From an uncultured Campylobacter sp. (lineage in GTDB: Bacteria > Campylobacterota > Campylobacteria > Campylobacterales > Campylobacteraceae): 32,925 nucleotides of DNA. Location of the stretch: the NCBI RefSeq assembly GCF_905372745.1, contig NZ_CAJPQR010000025.1, forward strand, positions 1-32,925. The letters run 5' to 3'. The notes below the pieces were generated by a model that searched no databases, was not told the origin of the DNA, and saw only the letters and a program-made list of their open reading frames with translations. How positions within the stretch are numbered: the stretch's first letter is position 1; every line of letters starts with the position of its first letter. Shown here piece after piece: positions 8,261 to 17,081 of this stretch. The translations under genes and the position numbers were made by a program.

Positions 8261-9088
8261 TTAAATTTGCTCGTCTTGCTTTTTGTCTTGATATCGGATG
8301 CTAAGCTGCGGCGATGGTATAGAGATGCCTTTGGCGTCAAATGCGAGCTTGGCGCTTTCTAGCATAGCAAACTGTACATCCGAAAAATCATCGCTCGCAC
8401 ACCAAAATCTAGCTGTCAAATTTACGCTATTTTCACCCAGACTCCCGACCCCGACGAATGGCTTTGGCTCTTTTAGGATCTTTTTGTTTTTGTCAGCTAG
8501 GTTTAAAATAATCTCTTTTGCAAGCTTTAAATCGTCTTTATAATCTATGGAAAATACGAGCTCAACCCGCCTGGTGCCCTCTTTTGAGAAGTTTATTATG
8601 TTGCTGCTTATGATGCGTCCGTTTGGGATAATGATGGTTTTGTGATCGGCTGTACGTAAAACGGTGCTAAACATATTGATCTCTTTGACTGCGCCTTGCA
8701 CGCCTGCGACTTCTATGTGATCTTTGAGTTTAAACGGCCTAAAAAATATTATCAAAAACCCTGCGCCGATATTTGAAAAGGTATCTTTAAACGCCATACC
8801 GATAGCAAGACCGATGGCACCTAGCGCAGCAACAAACATAGATGTCTCTACGCCCAAATTTGCGATCGCAGCTATAATTACAAAAGCCATGAGAAGCGTT
8901 TTGATGATATTTAGTAAAAAACTCGAAAGAGTTTCGTCAAGTCTAGAGGAAATGATTAATTTTGATATAAGATTTGAGATTTTAGCTACTAGCCATTTGC
9001 CGATAAGCAAGATGGCGATAGAACCTAAAATTTTTAAAGAATAGGATGAGATTAACGACCAAATAAGTTCGAATTTAATCTCATCCAT
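8261..9088 (-). CDS. Small-conductance mechanosensitive channel, MscS family
   Basis: The 275-residue size equals that of the minimal MscS. Three membrane helices are visible, at about 15-33, 60-82 and 88-118. The third is the pore helix with the Ala/Gly ladder (AALGAIGLAIGMAFKDTF, then SNIGAGFLIIFFRPF). The beta domain follows (DHIEVAGVQGAVKEINMFSTVLRTAD, then IIIPNGRIIS), and the alpha/beta cytoplasmic domain ends at about 255. The protein opens under membrane tension to release solutes on hypo-osmotic shock. The start is the ATG giving MDEIKFEL. No clear Shine-Dalgarno precedes it, and the gene begins 20 bases after the cadF stop, so some translation may depend on upstream readthrough. I recall no such gene between Cj1477c and cadF in C. 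jejuni, so it may be an insertion in this lineage. Confidence 0.92.
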   Translation of the reverse strand: MDEIKFELIWSLISSYSLKILGSIAILLIGKWLVAKISNLISKLIISSRLDETLSSFLLNIIKTLLMAFVIIAAIANLGVETSMFVAALGAIGLAIGMAFKDTFSNIGAGFLIIFFRPFKLKDHIEVAGVQGAVKEINMFSTVLRTADHKTIIIPNGRIISSNIINFSKEGTRRVELVFSIDYKDDLKLAKEIILNLADKNKKILKEPKPFVGVGSLGENSVNLTARFWCASDDFSDVQFAMLESAKLAFDAKGISIPSPQLSIRYQDKKQDEQI

Positions 9089-9108
9089 ACATTATTAAGC
9101 TAGGCTAA

Positions 9109-10107
9109 TTATTTATTAAATCTAGCTTCAACGCGTCTATTTTCAGCGCGTCCTTCTTTTGTTTTATTTGAAGCGACAGGTTTAAGCTCACCGTATCCTA
9201 CAGCAGTGATCTTGTCTGCGCTTACGCCAAGTTCTTCAAGAGCTTTAGCAACTGCATTTGCTCTTTTTTCAGATAGTTTTTGATTGTAAGCCTCAGCACC
9301 AATACTGTCTGTATGTCCGCTTAGAACTACGCGGTAGCCCGGGTTTTCACCCATAAAGTTAGCTACTTTCTTGATCTCCTCAAGATATTTTGGAGTTACT
9401 TTGTAGCTATCGAATGCAAAATTTACGCCGATATCTCTGAGAACGATAACCTTCTCGCAACCGGTCTCGTCAACTACTACCCCAGCCGGTGTATTTGGGC
9501 ATTGATCAACATCGTTTAAAACGCCGTCGTTATCGTCGTCAAGCACTACGACGGCTTGCTCTTTAACCTCAACCACTTCAGCTACTACAGGAGCATTTTT
9601 AGCACCAAAGCCTACTGCAAAACCTAGCGTATAGAATAGGTTGTGATCTGCATGCTCAAATTTAATAGCATCTACGGCCTCAGCGCGTAGAGCAAAGTTA
9701 TCGGTAATTTGATATCTCAAACCAAGGCCGTATTGACCGAAGCCGCCGTCATCATTTTTGACGAATTTTTTTGAGACATCCTCATATCCCGCACCAAGTA
9801 AGCCGTAAAGAGATAGTTTTTCAGTTAGACCAAAATCTTTAATAGCATTAACAAAATATCTAGTAGCCTTTCCGTCTACGCCATACTCTCTTATCTTGTT
9901 AGTGTGGCTAAGACCGAGTTCTACGTGGTCTATAAAGAAATTTTCAAGGTTTCTTCCGATTCTTAAACCGATAGCTGATTGTTCATTTGTTCCCAAATTT
10001 CCTTCAGGATGAACGCCGCCTATTGTCGGAGTTAGTTCGTAATTGTAAGCTGAATCAGCGGCAAAAAGCGCAGTAGCAGCAACTAAAGCAAGAGCAATCT
10101 TTTTCAT
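9109..10107 (-). CDS. cadF: CadF-type OmpA-family outer-membrane protein
   Basis: The 332-residue protein has a signal peptide (1-16, cleavage after ATALFA). An eight-strand OmpA-like beta barrel (about 17-165) contains LRIGRNLENFFIDHVELGLS and GFGQYGLGLRYQITDNFALR. A short linker carries one calcium-binding thrombospondin type-3-like repeat DDDNDGVLNDVDQCPNTPAG with two cysteines. The C-terminal OmpA peptidoglycan-binding domain (about 215-332) has NFAFDSYKVTP and SGHTDSIGAEAYNQKLSEKRA. In C. jejuni CadF binds host fibronectin. The position between HAD phosphatase and rpsI supports orthology. The FRLS fibronectin-binding tetrapeptide of C. jejuni aligns with YQIT here, so adhesion is not assured. 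A Shine-Dalgarno AAGGA precedes the ATG, and the leader contains a TGATAAAAT -10-like box. Confidence 0.88.
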   Translation of the reverse strand: MKKIALALVAATALFAADSAYNYELTPTIGGVHPEGNLGTNEQSAIGLRIGRNLENFFIDHVELGLSHTNKIREYGVDGKATRYFVNAIKDFGLTEKLSLYGLLGAGYEDVSKKFVKNDDGGFGQYGLGLRYQITDNFALRAEAVDAIKFEHADHNLFYTLGFAVGFGAKNAPVVAEVVEVKEQAVVVLDDDNDGVLNDVDQCPNTPAGVVVDETGCEKVIVLRDIGVNFAFDSYKVTPKYLEEIKKVANFMGENPGYRVVLSGHTDSIGAEAYNQKLSEKRANAVAKALEELGVSADKITAVGYGELKPVASNKTKEGRAENRRVEARFNK

Positions 10108-10242
10108 AAGTTATCCTTTCTTTTGTCCCGTTTTTTCACAAGACTATTTTTTGATTTTATCACTAATTTATAAATCTAAATTTAACATACAACTTGAGAC
10201 ATATCAGTCTTTCCAAATTATATACCTCATCTCCAAAATCTA

Positions 10243-10262
10243 AAAGCCGACGAAACGGCTTT
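10243..10262 (-). terminator. Intrinsic terminator after rplM-rpsI
   Basis: On the - strand AAAGCCG and CGGCTTT arms pair around a 6-base loop, and the 3' arm runs into TTTT. It starts about 10 bases beyond the rpsI stop codon. This is the most classical terminator in the window. Confidence 0.7.
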
Positions 10263-10271
10263 AGCAAACTA

Positions 10272-10661
10272 TTAGCGTTTAGAGAATTGCGGGCTTCTTC
10301 TAGCTTTTCTTCTACCGAATTTCTTACGCTCGACGACGCGTGAGTCGCGAGTTAGTAGACCTTTTGGTTTTAGAGTCGCTCTAAAGTCGGCGTCAAATAG
10401 AGCCAATGCTCTTGATATGCCGTGTCTTAGCGCCTCAGCCTGAGCAGAATATCCTCCGCCTAGAGTCGTTGCGGTTACGTCTATAGAACCCTCTTGTTTT
10501 GTTAAAAGTAGAGGTTGAACTACTTTTAGCTTGATAGCTTCATGTCCGCCGAGCCAAGTATTTAGATCAAGTCCGTTTACTAAAATTTTACCGCTGCCCG
10601 GTTTTATCCAGACTTTTGCTACGGCAGTTTTTCTTTTACCGGTTGCATAAACTTTCGCCAT
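10272..10661 (-). CDS. rpsI: 30S ribosomal protein S9
   Basis: The 129-residue S9/uS9 begins AKVYATGKRKTAVAKVWIKPGSG and ends in the invariant basic tail RRSPQFSKR, whose last residues reach the P-site tRNA in the small subunit. GGGYSAQAEALRHGISRAL (about 68-86) is the conserved middle segment. It follows rplM with a 2-base gap, the universal rplM-rpsI pair, and is closed by an intrinsic terminator. Nothing is unusual. Confidence 0.98.
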   Translation of the reverse strand: MAKVYATGKRKTAVAKVWIKPGSGKILVNGLDLNTWLGGHEAIKLKVVQPLLLTKQEGSIDVTATTLGGGYSAQAEALRHGISRALALFDADFRATLKPKGLLTRDSRVVERKKFGRRKARRSPQFSKR

Positions 10662-10663
10662 GA

Positions 10664-11092
10664 TTATTTTCCTTCTTTTTTAGCTATTTGAGCCGTGTGC
10701 GGGTGCTCGCTGCCGGCGTAAACTTTTAGTTTTTTTATCATCTCTCTGCCAAGTTTTGTTTTTGGAAGCATTCCGCGAACGGCTAGCTTAAACAGTTTTT
10801 CCGGCTTATCTGCTAAAAGCTCGCCGAATTTCTCGCTTTTCGTGCTACCAAAATATCCCGAATGGCGGTGATAAAGCTTTTGCTCGGCTTTATTGTTGCC
10901 CGTAAATTCGGCTTTAGAAGCGTTGATTATGATAACGTAATCGCCGCAATCGACATTCGGAGTGAAATTTGGTTTATGCTTACCGCGAAGCAGCGTAGCT
11001 ACCTCGGTTAGCAATCTACCAAAACGCTTGCCTGCCGCGTCAAGCACGATCCACTCGCGCTCCACTTCGTTTGGTTTTGTTATTTTCGTCAT
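10664..11092 (-). CDS. rplM: 50S ribosomal protein L13
   Basis: The 142-residue L13/uL13 contains WIVLDAAGKRFGRLLTEVATLLRGK, DCGDYVIIINA, YHRHSGYFG and RGMLPKTKLGREM, all hallmarks of the family. It binds 23S rRNA early in large-subunit assembly. It is the first gene of the pair with rpsI. AAAGGG lies a short distance upstream of the ATG, and a TACAAT -10-like box is at 11124-11129 on the - strand. A 23-base palindrome separates it from the addA stop. Confidence 0.98.
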   Translation of the reverse strand: MTKITKPNEVEREWIVLDAAGKRFGRLLTEVATLLRGKHKPNFTPNVDCGDYVIIINASKAEFTGNNKAEQKLYHRHSGYFGSTKSEKFGELLADKPEKLFKLAVRGMLPKTKLGREMIKKLKVYAGSEHPHTAQIAKKEGK

Positions 11093-11145
11093 TTTCTTAC
11101 CCTTTAGATAATTTTAGGTCGTGATTGTATTCAAATGCACCTTAC

Positions 11146-11168
11146 ATATAGCTTAATTTAAGCTATAT
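11146..11168 (-). terminator. 23-base palindrome directly after the addA stop
   Basis: ATATAGCTTAA and TTAAGCTATAT form a perfect 11-base inverted repeat with a single centre base, starting at the base after the addA TAA. It has few G-C pairs, so it may be a weak terminator, or an operator for the ribosomal-protein promoter that starts within the next 20 bases. Confidence 0.4.
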
Positions 11169-13964
11169 TTAAATATCAATGCTTCGAATTTCGTCCCGCA
11201 AAGCGTAAAATATCGCCGCCCTCACACTCAAATTCGGGTAAATTTGAGCCAATATTTTTTTATACTCCTCAACCTGCGCGATGTTTTCATCTATATTTTT
11301 ATCGCTCGTTTTATAGTCGATCACGCATATTTCAGCTTCGCCAACGCAGAGCAGGTCAAGCTGTTTTAACGCACCCTCAAAGCGCAACGGCTGCTCTTTA
11401 AATGTCCTCTTCCCCTGCGTCATTTGCTTAAATTTAGGCTCGTTTATCAAATTTAGCCCGCGTGCGTAAATTTCATCCAGCTCGCCCTCGTCTAAAAATT
11501 TATAAAATGCGTTTCGCATCGAAATTTGTGCCGTTTTTAGCGAACTCTCGTCAAATTTTTCCGCCATTTCTAGCAGATAGTGCAGCGCCAGCCCGAAATA
11601 AATCGCCTTTTGATTTTTACCCTCGGATTTTGGCGTTTCATCTACGATTTGTTTTGAAATTTGAGCTAGTTTAATAGGCTCAAATTTGCCAGCTACACTT
11701 AAATTTCGCACCTTGCTAGGAGTCGGTTCGCCAAAGCTAAAATCGATCAAATCAAGATACTCTATAACCTCGCCGCTACTCTCATACGCCCCAAAAAAGC
11801 TCGGATTTCTGCCGTTGGCGCCAGTTTTTTTGATGATGATTAGTCCGCTGATCGCCCGAGTTAGCGCGACGTAGAGCTTATTCATATCCTCTTCGCGCTC
11901 GAGCCGCGCCGCTTTTTCTTTTAGCCTTGCAAACTCCTCGTCGATACACTGTTTTTTGACGTTGTGGCGCACCTGCCAGGAGCCCGTACCCGCATCGTAT
12001 TCCGCGATGAAATTTGACCCATCGTGCCGCCCAGCGCCCATTTTATCGCACACGATCACGTTTTCAAACTCCAGCCCCTTTGACTTGTGGACGGTCATTA
12101 TTTTCACACCCTCGCCGCTTTTTGCGCTCGCTTTTGCCTCAAATCTATCAAGATTATAGATAAACTCGGTCAAATTTGAATACGGCTGTGCTAGCTCAAG
12201 TAGTCGCAAAACGTCCGCGTCGCTCATATCTACGCCGAGCCTGCCCGCTAGATAGTGCAAGCTCTCAAGCGCCGATTTTTGCGGATTTACGCTTAGTTTT
12301 ACGGCATTTACGTCAAGGATCGCCTCGGTATTTAGCTTGTAAATTCGCTCGCCGAATAGGCAAAATTTAGCGTATTCCACTACTGCGCGCGCGTTTTTGC
12401 TCGCTAGTAGCGGCATCACACCCTCGCTCACGCTTTTTACGCCCACCTCGCTCAGCAAATTTGAGATTTTATTTATATCGTCGTTTTTCCAGCAAAGCAC
12501 GGTGATATCATCTTCTCGGACCCCTTTTTCAAGCAGAAATTTAACCTGCTGCGCCGCCTCTACCGCCACGTCATCGCCGCTGCTTACCCGCACGAAGCCA
12601 AGATCGTCCTCCTGTGCCTCAAAATACGGCATCTCGCCTACCAAATTTACCCGCTCGCCCTCTTTTTCGGGCGTTCTTTGCGGTTTAAAATTTTCGATCT
12701 TGCCCGCAAATACGGCGTTCGTAAATCTAACCAACGCCTTTTTACTACGGTAATTTACCTCCAAATTTTGAGCTTTGATCTGAGGAAAATCGCGCATCAG
12801 CTTGCCGAAAAGCTCCTTTTTGCCGCCGCGGAAACGATAAATACTCTGCTTTACGTCGCCGACGTAAAAAAAGCTGCCAAGCCCGTTTTGTCCGTATCCG
12901 GCGACGATTTCTTCGATGAGCGGACGCATGATCTCGTACTGCGCGACGTTGGTGTCTTGAAACTCGTCGATGAGCAGGTGATTTATCCGTCCGTCGAGCC
13001 TAAAATAAAGCATCTGCGCGTCCGTCTCGCCGCCCCTTAAAAGCTCGTAAACTAGGCGCGTCACGTCGCTAAATGCAAGCGAATTTAGTCTTTTGTTTAG
13101 CGAGATTTTGCACTCTTTATAGATTTTTAAAAATCTAGCCAGTTCGGCGATTTTATACTCCTCTAGCTCGTCAAAATACTGTTTTAACCGCGCTTTTAAC
13201 TCAAAAAACATCCCATCAAGCTCCGGCGTATAAATTTTAGAAAACGTGCGATAATCAAGGCTCGCGCGCGACATAAACGAGCGAGCCAATATTTCGCTCG
13301 GGCTGCCCTCTTTCACGGCGCTTTGGGCATCTTTGCCGCCGCCTCTAGCTAGGACGTATTCGCGCATATTTTTTAGCGCTTCTGCAACGCCGCTTTCGTT
13401 TGGAAACGCCGCATTTTCGCTGCTTTTTAGCTCGCCGAAATTTTCATAAAACATCTCCAAACTCTCAAAAAAACTACTCTGGCTGCGCTCGGCCGTCGCT
13501 ATCAAATTTGCAAGCGCTTTTAGCAACCGCATATCCTTGCTCACGCTCGCAACGAACTCGCCCCGTTGCAGTTCGTTTAAATTTTCGCTCACTTCAAAAT
13601 CCGCGCTTAGTCCCAAATTTAAGCAAAAGCTGCGCAGGATGCCAACGAAAAACGAGTCAAACGTGCCAATTTTTAGATCACTTTCTAAAAAATGAGTCGC
13701 CCGAGCGTCGCGCATGGCTAAAATTTCATCCCTGCCCGCGCCCAAAATTTGCTCCAACTCGGCTAGCTCTGCGCCCTTTTCCTCGAGCCGCAAAAAGGTC
13801 TGCACGATGCGCTCTTTCATCTCGTTTGCGGCCTTTTTGGTAAAGGTTAGCGCCGTGATCTCGCGCGCGTCGGCGCCTAATAGCAAAATCGCGATAAAAC
13901 GCACGCTAAGCGCAAAGGTCTTGCCGCTGCCCGCACTCGCCTCAAGGGCCAAAAACGGCTTCAT
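11169..13964 (-). CDS. addA: AddA-type helicase-nuclease subunit
   Basis: This 931-residue protein is a UvrD/RecB-type superfamily 1 helicase with a C-terminal nuclease. It has Walker A ASAGSGKTFALS (residues 9-20), motif II LLIDEFQDTNVAQYE (near 330), motif III VGDVKQSIYRFRGGK, motif V MTVHKSKGLEFENVIVCD (near 630) and motif VI NKLYVALTRA. The PD-(D/E)XK nuclease core is seen in GLALHYLLE and EICVIDYKTS (near 890). With AddB it resects double-strand ends and loads RecA for recombination. Its ATG overlaps the addB stop by four bases (ATGA), so the two are translationally coupled. In Campylobacter genomes the gene is variously labelled addA, recB-like or exonuclease V. Confidence 0.92.
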   Translation of the reverse strand: MKPFLALEASAGSGKTFALSVRFIAILLLGADAREITALTFTKKAANEMKERIVQTFLRLEEKGAELAELEQILGAGRDEILAMRDARATHFLESDLKIGTFDSFFVGILRSFCLNLGLSADFEVSENLNELQRGEFVASVSKDMRLLKALANLIATAERSQSSFFESLEMFYENFGELKSSENAAFPNESGVAEALKNMREYVLARGGGKDAQSAVKEGSPSEILARSFMSRASLDYRTFSKIYTPELDGMFFELKARLKQYFDELEEYKIAELARFLKIYKECKISLNKRLNSLAFSDVTRLVYELLRGGETDAQMLYFRLDGRINHLLIDEFQDTNVAQYEIMRPLIEEIVAGYGQNGLGSFFYVGDVKQSIYRFRGGKKELFGKLMRDFPQIKAQNLEVNYRSKKALVRFTNAVFAGKIENFKPQRTPEKEGERVNLVGEMPYFEAQEDDLGFVRVSSGDDVAVEAAQQVKFLLEKGVREDDITVLCWKNDDINKISNLLSEVGVKSVSEGVMPLLASKNARAVVEYAKFCLFGERIYKLNTEAILDVNAVKLSVNPQKSALESLHYLAGRLGVDMSDADVLRLLELAQPYSNLTEFIYNLDRFEAKASAKSGEGVKIMTVHKSKGLEFENVIVCDKMGAGRHDGSNFIAEYDAGTGSWQVRHNVKKQCIDEEFARLKEKAARLEREEDMNKLYVALTRAISGLIIIKKTGANGRNPSFFGAYESSGEVIEYLDLIDFSFGEPTPSKVRNLSVAGKFEPIKLAQISKQIVDETPKSEGKNQKAIYFGLALHYLLEMAEKFDESSLKTAQISMRNAFYKFLDEGELDEIYARGLNLINEPKFKQMTQGKRTFKEQPLRFEGALKQLDLLCVGEAEICVIDYKTSDKNIDENIAQVEEYKKILAQIYPNLSVRAAIFYALRDEIRSIDI

Positions 13965-16552
13965 AGCTCGCCTTTCACTAAAATTTTATAGTCTTCGTAT
14001 TCGCTCATCGCGCCCTTGGCCTCCCCAAAATTTATCGGCGTGTTGTTGATGGATTTTAGCTGCTCGATCGCCTCCGCAAGCACGTCTAGATCGGCTTCGC
14101 TAGCGACTAGGTTCATGTTATCTTTTAGATCGTAAAAGTACCCCTCGCAAGGCCTACCCACGAGCGCCTCGTAAAAGGGCAGCTGCAAGGATTTGGCGTC
14201 AAATTTTCCGCTTTTATAATCAATCACCGCTAGCTCGCCGCCGCGCTGGTCTATACGGTCGATTTTGCCCGTTATGCGCACGCCCGCAAAGACGCTATCA
14301 AGCTCTTTTTCAAGCCCCTGCACGCGCCATCCCGCCTCATATCTGGCGTCCTCTAGCTGCTTAAATTTCTCCATCTTTATCATCGTTATCTCGCGCTCTA
14401 GCGGCGGCATGTTTAGTTCCCTTAGCACCGTTTCAAATTTAGCGAGGTCAAACCTCTCAAATTTAGAGTAATACTCAAAAAGCGCCCTATGTAGCGAGTT
14501 GCCAAAGTCCGCCGTGGACGTCGTTTGCGGCATTACGGACGGCTTTACGTTCAAAATATATCTGTAATAATACCGCCGCGGGCACTGTAAATAGGTATTT
14601 AGTCTGCTAAACGAGAGCGGGATAGCGAAAAAATCGTGCTTTACGATGATATCCTGCTCGAAAATTTTAGGCTTTGCGGGCGTTTTTCGAGTAAATTTTA
14701 TAAAATTTAGCGCTCGTGGGTTTTGGCTCGGCGTTTCGTTTTGCGCAGCGTTTTCGTCAAATTTATCGGTAGAATTTGCGTCCGAATTTAGCTCGCCCTC
14801 CGCGTCAAATTCAAACAAACTCCGCTCTTTGGCGATTTTTGCTTGTTTAGGTTTAGCCTCGTTCCTTTCGTCAAGATGCGGGCTCATCTCGGCCTCAAAT
14901 TTTTGCTCATCTGCAAAACCGACCTTTGCGTCAAATTCGCCGTTAAACAGCGCCGCATAGCTCTCGTCGCTAAATCTCGCGTCCTCCACGGCGTTAAATT
15001 CGCCGAGAAATCTCGACGCGATTTTCTCCTCGTTTGCCGCGTAGCATATCGCCGCTTTTTTCGCGCCGCCAATTAGGCTCTCGTAGTAAAATCTCTGCAA
15101 ATTTTCGCGGTCGACGTAGCCGATGAGGCCCGCCTTTTGGCGCACGCGCGAGCTCAAAAACATCTCGTTTACGCTGCGCTTTGGCACCAAATCGTCGTTA
15201 AAATCAAGCACTATGACGCCATCAAATTTTAACCCGCGACTCTCTAAAACGCCCATGACGCCGATCTTGCCGCCACCTACGTGATCAAGCCTAAGCCTAG
15301 CTAGCTTTATCAAAAATATCTCGCAAATTTGACGTAGCGTAAAGCTAAAATATCGCGCCAAACTCTGAGCGTAAAATAGCTCCTCGCGCGTTTTTTGCGC
15401 GGCGGCGTAGTCGCTTTCAAGCGCCAAAATATCCTCCATAAGCGCCCTAAAATCCTCAAACGAACAAGGCACTTCAAAACCGTTTTTAAATTTCTCAAAC
15501 AGCTCGCCGCTAACGCCAAATTCATGCAGATTAAACTCAAATTCGTTGAAATTTTTATAGTTATCTTTGCTCAAATTTACGCGGATTTTGTCGTTTATCG
15601 CGGTTGCTATGCACTTTAAAATTTGAAAAAACCGCGTGCGGGTAAAGCTCTCGCCCATCGCGAAGTTAAACATCTTGCCGCGGTCGTGCAGGCGCAAGAT
15701 CTCGGCAAAACTCTCGTCAGGCAAGATAACGGCGATGTTTTCGGGCTTGATACCCTCAGCGACGAACTCGCTAGCCTTTGCCATCGCATAGGCCGCTTGC
15801 AGGCTTCTAGCGCTAAAGCTTCTTTTTAAAACGAGCGGATTTTTGCGCACGGAGCCAGTTTTTCTTAGCTCGCGCGTGCTCAAATTTAGCTCAAATTCGC
15901 AGTAAAGGCTAAACTCGCTCGCCTCAATGCCAGAAATTTCAGCCAGTTTTGAGATCAGTTTTTTGTTAAATTTGCTGGTTTGAAAGATGATTTTTAGCGT
16001 CGTTAGTTTTGCGATCTCGCCAAACAGCTCCCACTCAAATTCGCTTAAAAAGCCGTCCACTTCGAGATTTATCTCGCGAAATTCCCTCACAAATCCGCCG
16101 TTTAACTCATAAATCTCAGGCAGCACGATACCGTCGTATAGATTTTCGGCCGCGAGCAGCTCCTTATAGCGCGCGAGCACCGCCTCGAGGATACCCAAAT
16201 GCTCCTCGTAATCGGCGTAAATGTCGCTAAATTTTAGATCCGCCACGCTCTTTTTGCTGATGGCTAGCTCCTTAAAAAAGCTAAAAAGATAGTCGTTGTT
16301 TTTCAAAAACGCGAAAAACTCCGACGGGATACGCAACCGCTCGGAGGCCTCTCTCACGCTCGCGCAGGCTCGCTGCATCAGCACCAGCGCGTACGCCTCG
16401 TCCGCCTCAAAGCGCCCCGGCACCAGCACGGCTTTTTGCTCAAACTGCGCTATCGTCATGGCTTTTGGCACGAGTTCGTTTTGAAATTGCGCGTTAAATT
16501 CGCGAATTTTTCGCGAGTTGGTAAAGATATAAAGTTTGTCTAAATTTTGCAT
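13961..16552 (-). CDS. addB: AddB-type nuclease/inactivated helicase subunit
   Basis: The 863-residue protein is the partner of AddA. The N-terminal half resembles a UvrD fold without a Walker A motif, so it probably does not hydrolyse ATP. GVMGVLESRGLKFDGVIVLDF (near 430-450) is the remnant of helicase motif V. The C-terminal nuclease domain begins LSFSRLNTYLQCPRRYYYRYI (near 650) and has the catalytic GKIDRIDQRGGELAVIDYKSGK (near 780). Only one cysteine is seen at QCPRRYYY and no C-terminal cysteine triplet, so the iron-sulfur staple of Bacillus AddB seems absent. An acidic low-complexity insert (about 545-630) separates the halves. The start is the ATG giving MQNLDKLY, 58 bases after the fixH-like gene, so addBA may share the cco transcript. 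Confidence 0.9.
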   Translation of the reverse strand: MQNLDKLYIFTNSRKIREFNAQFQNELVPKAMTIAQFEQKAVLVPGRFEADEAYALVLMQRACASVREASERLRIPSEFFAFLKNNDYLFSFFKELAISKKSVADLKFSDIYADYEEHLGILEAVLARYKELLAAENLYDGIVLPEIYELNGGFVREFREINLEVDGFLSEFEWELFGEIAKLTTLKIIFQTSKFNKKLISKLAEISGIEASEFSLYCEFELNLSTRELRKTGSVRKNPLVLKRSFSARSLQAAYAMAKASEFVAEGIKPENIAVILPDESFAEILRLHDRGKMFNFAMGESFTRTRFFQILKCIATAINDKIRVNLSKDNYKNFNEFEFNLHEFGVSGELFEKFKNGFEVPCSFEDFRALMEDILALESDYAAAQKTREELFYAQSLARYFSFTLRQICEIFLIKLARLRLDHVGGGKIGVMGVLESRGLKFDGVIVLDFNDDLVPKRSVNEMFLSSRVRQKAGLIGYVDRENLQRFYYESLIGGAKKAAICYAANEEKIASRFLGEFNAVEDARFSDESYAALFNGEFDAKVGFADEQKFEAEMSPHLDERNEAKPKQAKIAKERSLFEFDAEGELNSDANSTDKFDENAAQNETPSQNPRALNFIKFTRKTPAKPKIFEQDIIVKHDFFAIPLSFSRLNTYLQCPRRYYYRYILNVKPSVMPQTTSTADFGNSLHRALFEYYSKFERFDLAKFETVLRELNMPPLEREITMIKMEKFKQLEDARYEAGWRVQGLEKELDSVFAGVRITGKIDRIDQRGGELAVIDYKSGKFDAKSLQLPFYEALVGRPCEGYFYDLKDNMNLVASEADLDVLAEAIEQLKSINNTPINFGEAKGAMSEYEDYKILVKGEL

Positions 16553-16610
16553 AGAAGCTCTTTGTTTTTTGGCGAAATGATAGCCCAGAGCGGCTGAAAA
16601 TCAAAGAAAA

Positions 16611-17081
16611 CTAGCGCGCTTCGAAGTTAAATTTATAAAAGCCGGTGTCGTTTGCGTCGGAGATTTTTAGTAAAATTTGCCATCTGCCTTTTTTTGGGAG
16701 CGTTACGGGCTGCGTTTTTAAAATTTGCCCGTCAAATTTGACGTCTAAATTTTGATTTTGCTCGTTCGTCGCGGGTCTGGTTAGTAAAATCTCGTGCGTG
16801 AAATTTGGCGCTACCGAGCCGTTTTTAGGCGCGACGGCGATACCAAAATATCCGTTTAGTCCGTCAAATTCGGGATTGAAATTAAGATCGTATTTGGCGT
16901 CAAACCTGCGCTGACTAGCCTCGATCTCGTTTATATTTTCATCGACGTTTTGGTAGCGCTCAAAGTAAAAACCGTCCATCTCTACGGGGTTTTTGACGGC
17001 CAGAATAATGGTCGCTACGCAGGAGGCGACTATCAAAATAAGCGCGGTAACGATAGCGTGAGGCCAGTAGTTTTTAGCCAT
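16611..17081 (-). CDS. FixH/CcoH-like protein
   Basis: The gene gives 156 residues from the ATG at 17081, which has an ideal GGAGG five bases upstream. A longer in-frame extension to 17159 lacks this signal. One N-terminal membrane helix (about 5-30, WPHAIVTALILIVASCVATIIL) is followed by NPVEMDGFYFERYQNVDENINEIEAS and a periplasmic beta domain ending GRWQILLKISDANDTGFYKFNFEA. This is the FixH layout. FixH/CcoH proteins help assemble cbb3 oxidase and can associate with the complex, which fits its place downstream of ccoNOQP. The start overlaps the stop of the preceding gene by eight bases, so translation is coupled. It corresponds by position to Cj1483c. Confidence 0.8.
   Translation of the reverse strand: MAKNYWPHAIVTALILIVASCVATIILAVKNPVEMDGFYFERYQNVDENINEIEASQRRFDAKYDLNFNPEFDGLNGYFGIAVAPKNGSVAPNFTHEILLTRPATNEQNQNLDVKFDGQILKTQPVTLPKKGRWQILLKISDANDTGFYKFNFEAR

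Noticed and set aside
8158..8340. 60-codon - strand ORF at the end of the MscS gene
   Set aside because: It overlaps the MscS C-terminus in another frame, is basic and low in complexity, and has no start signal.
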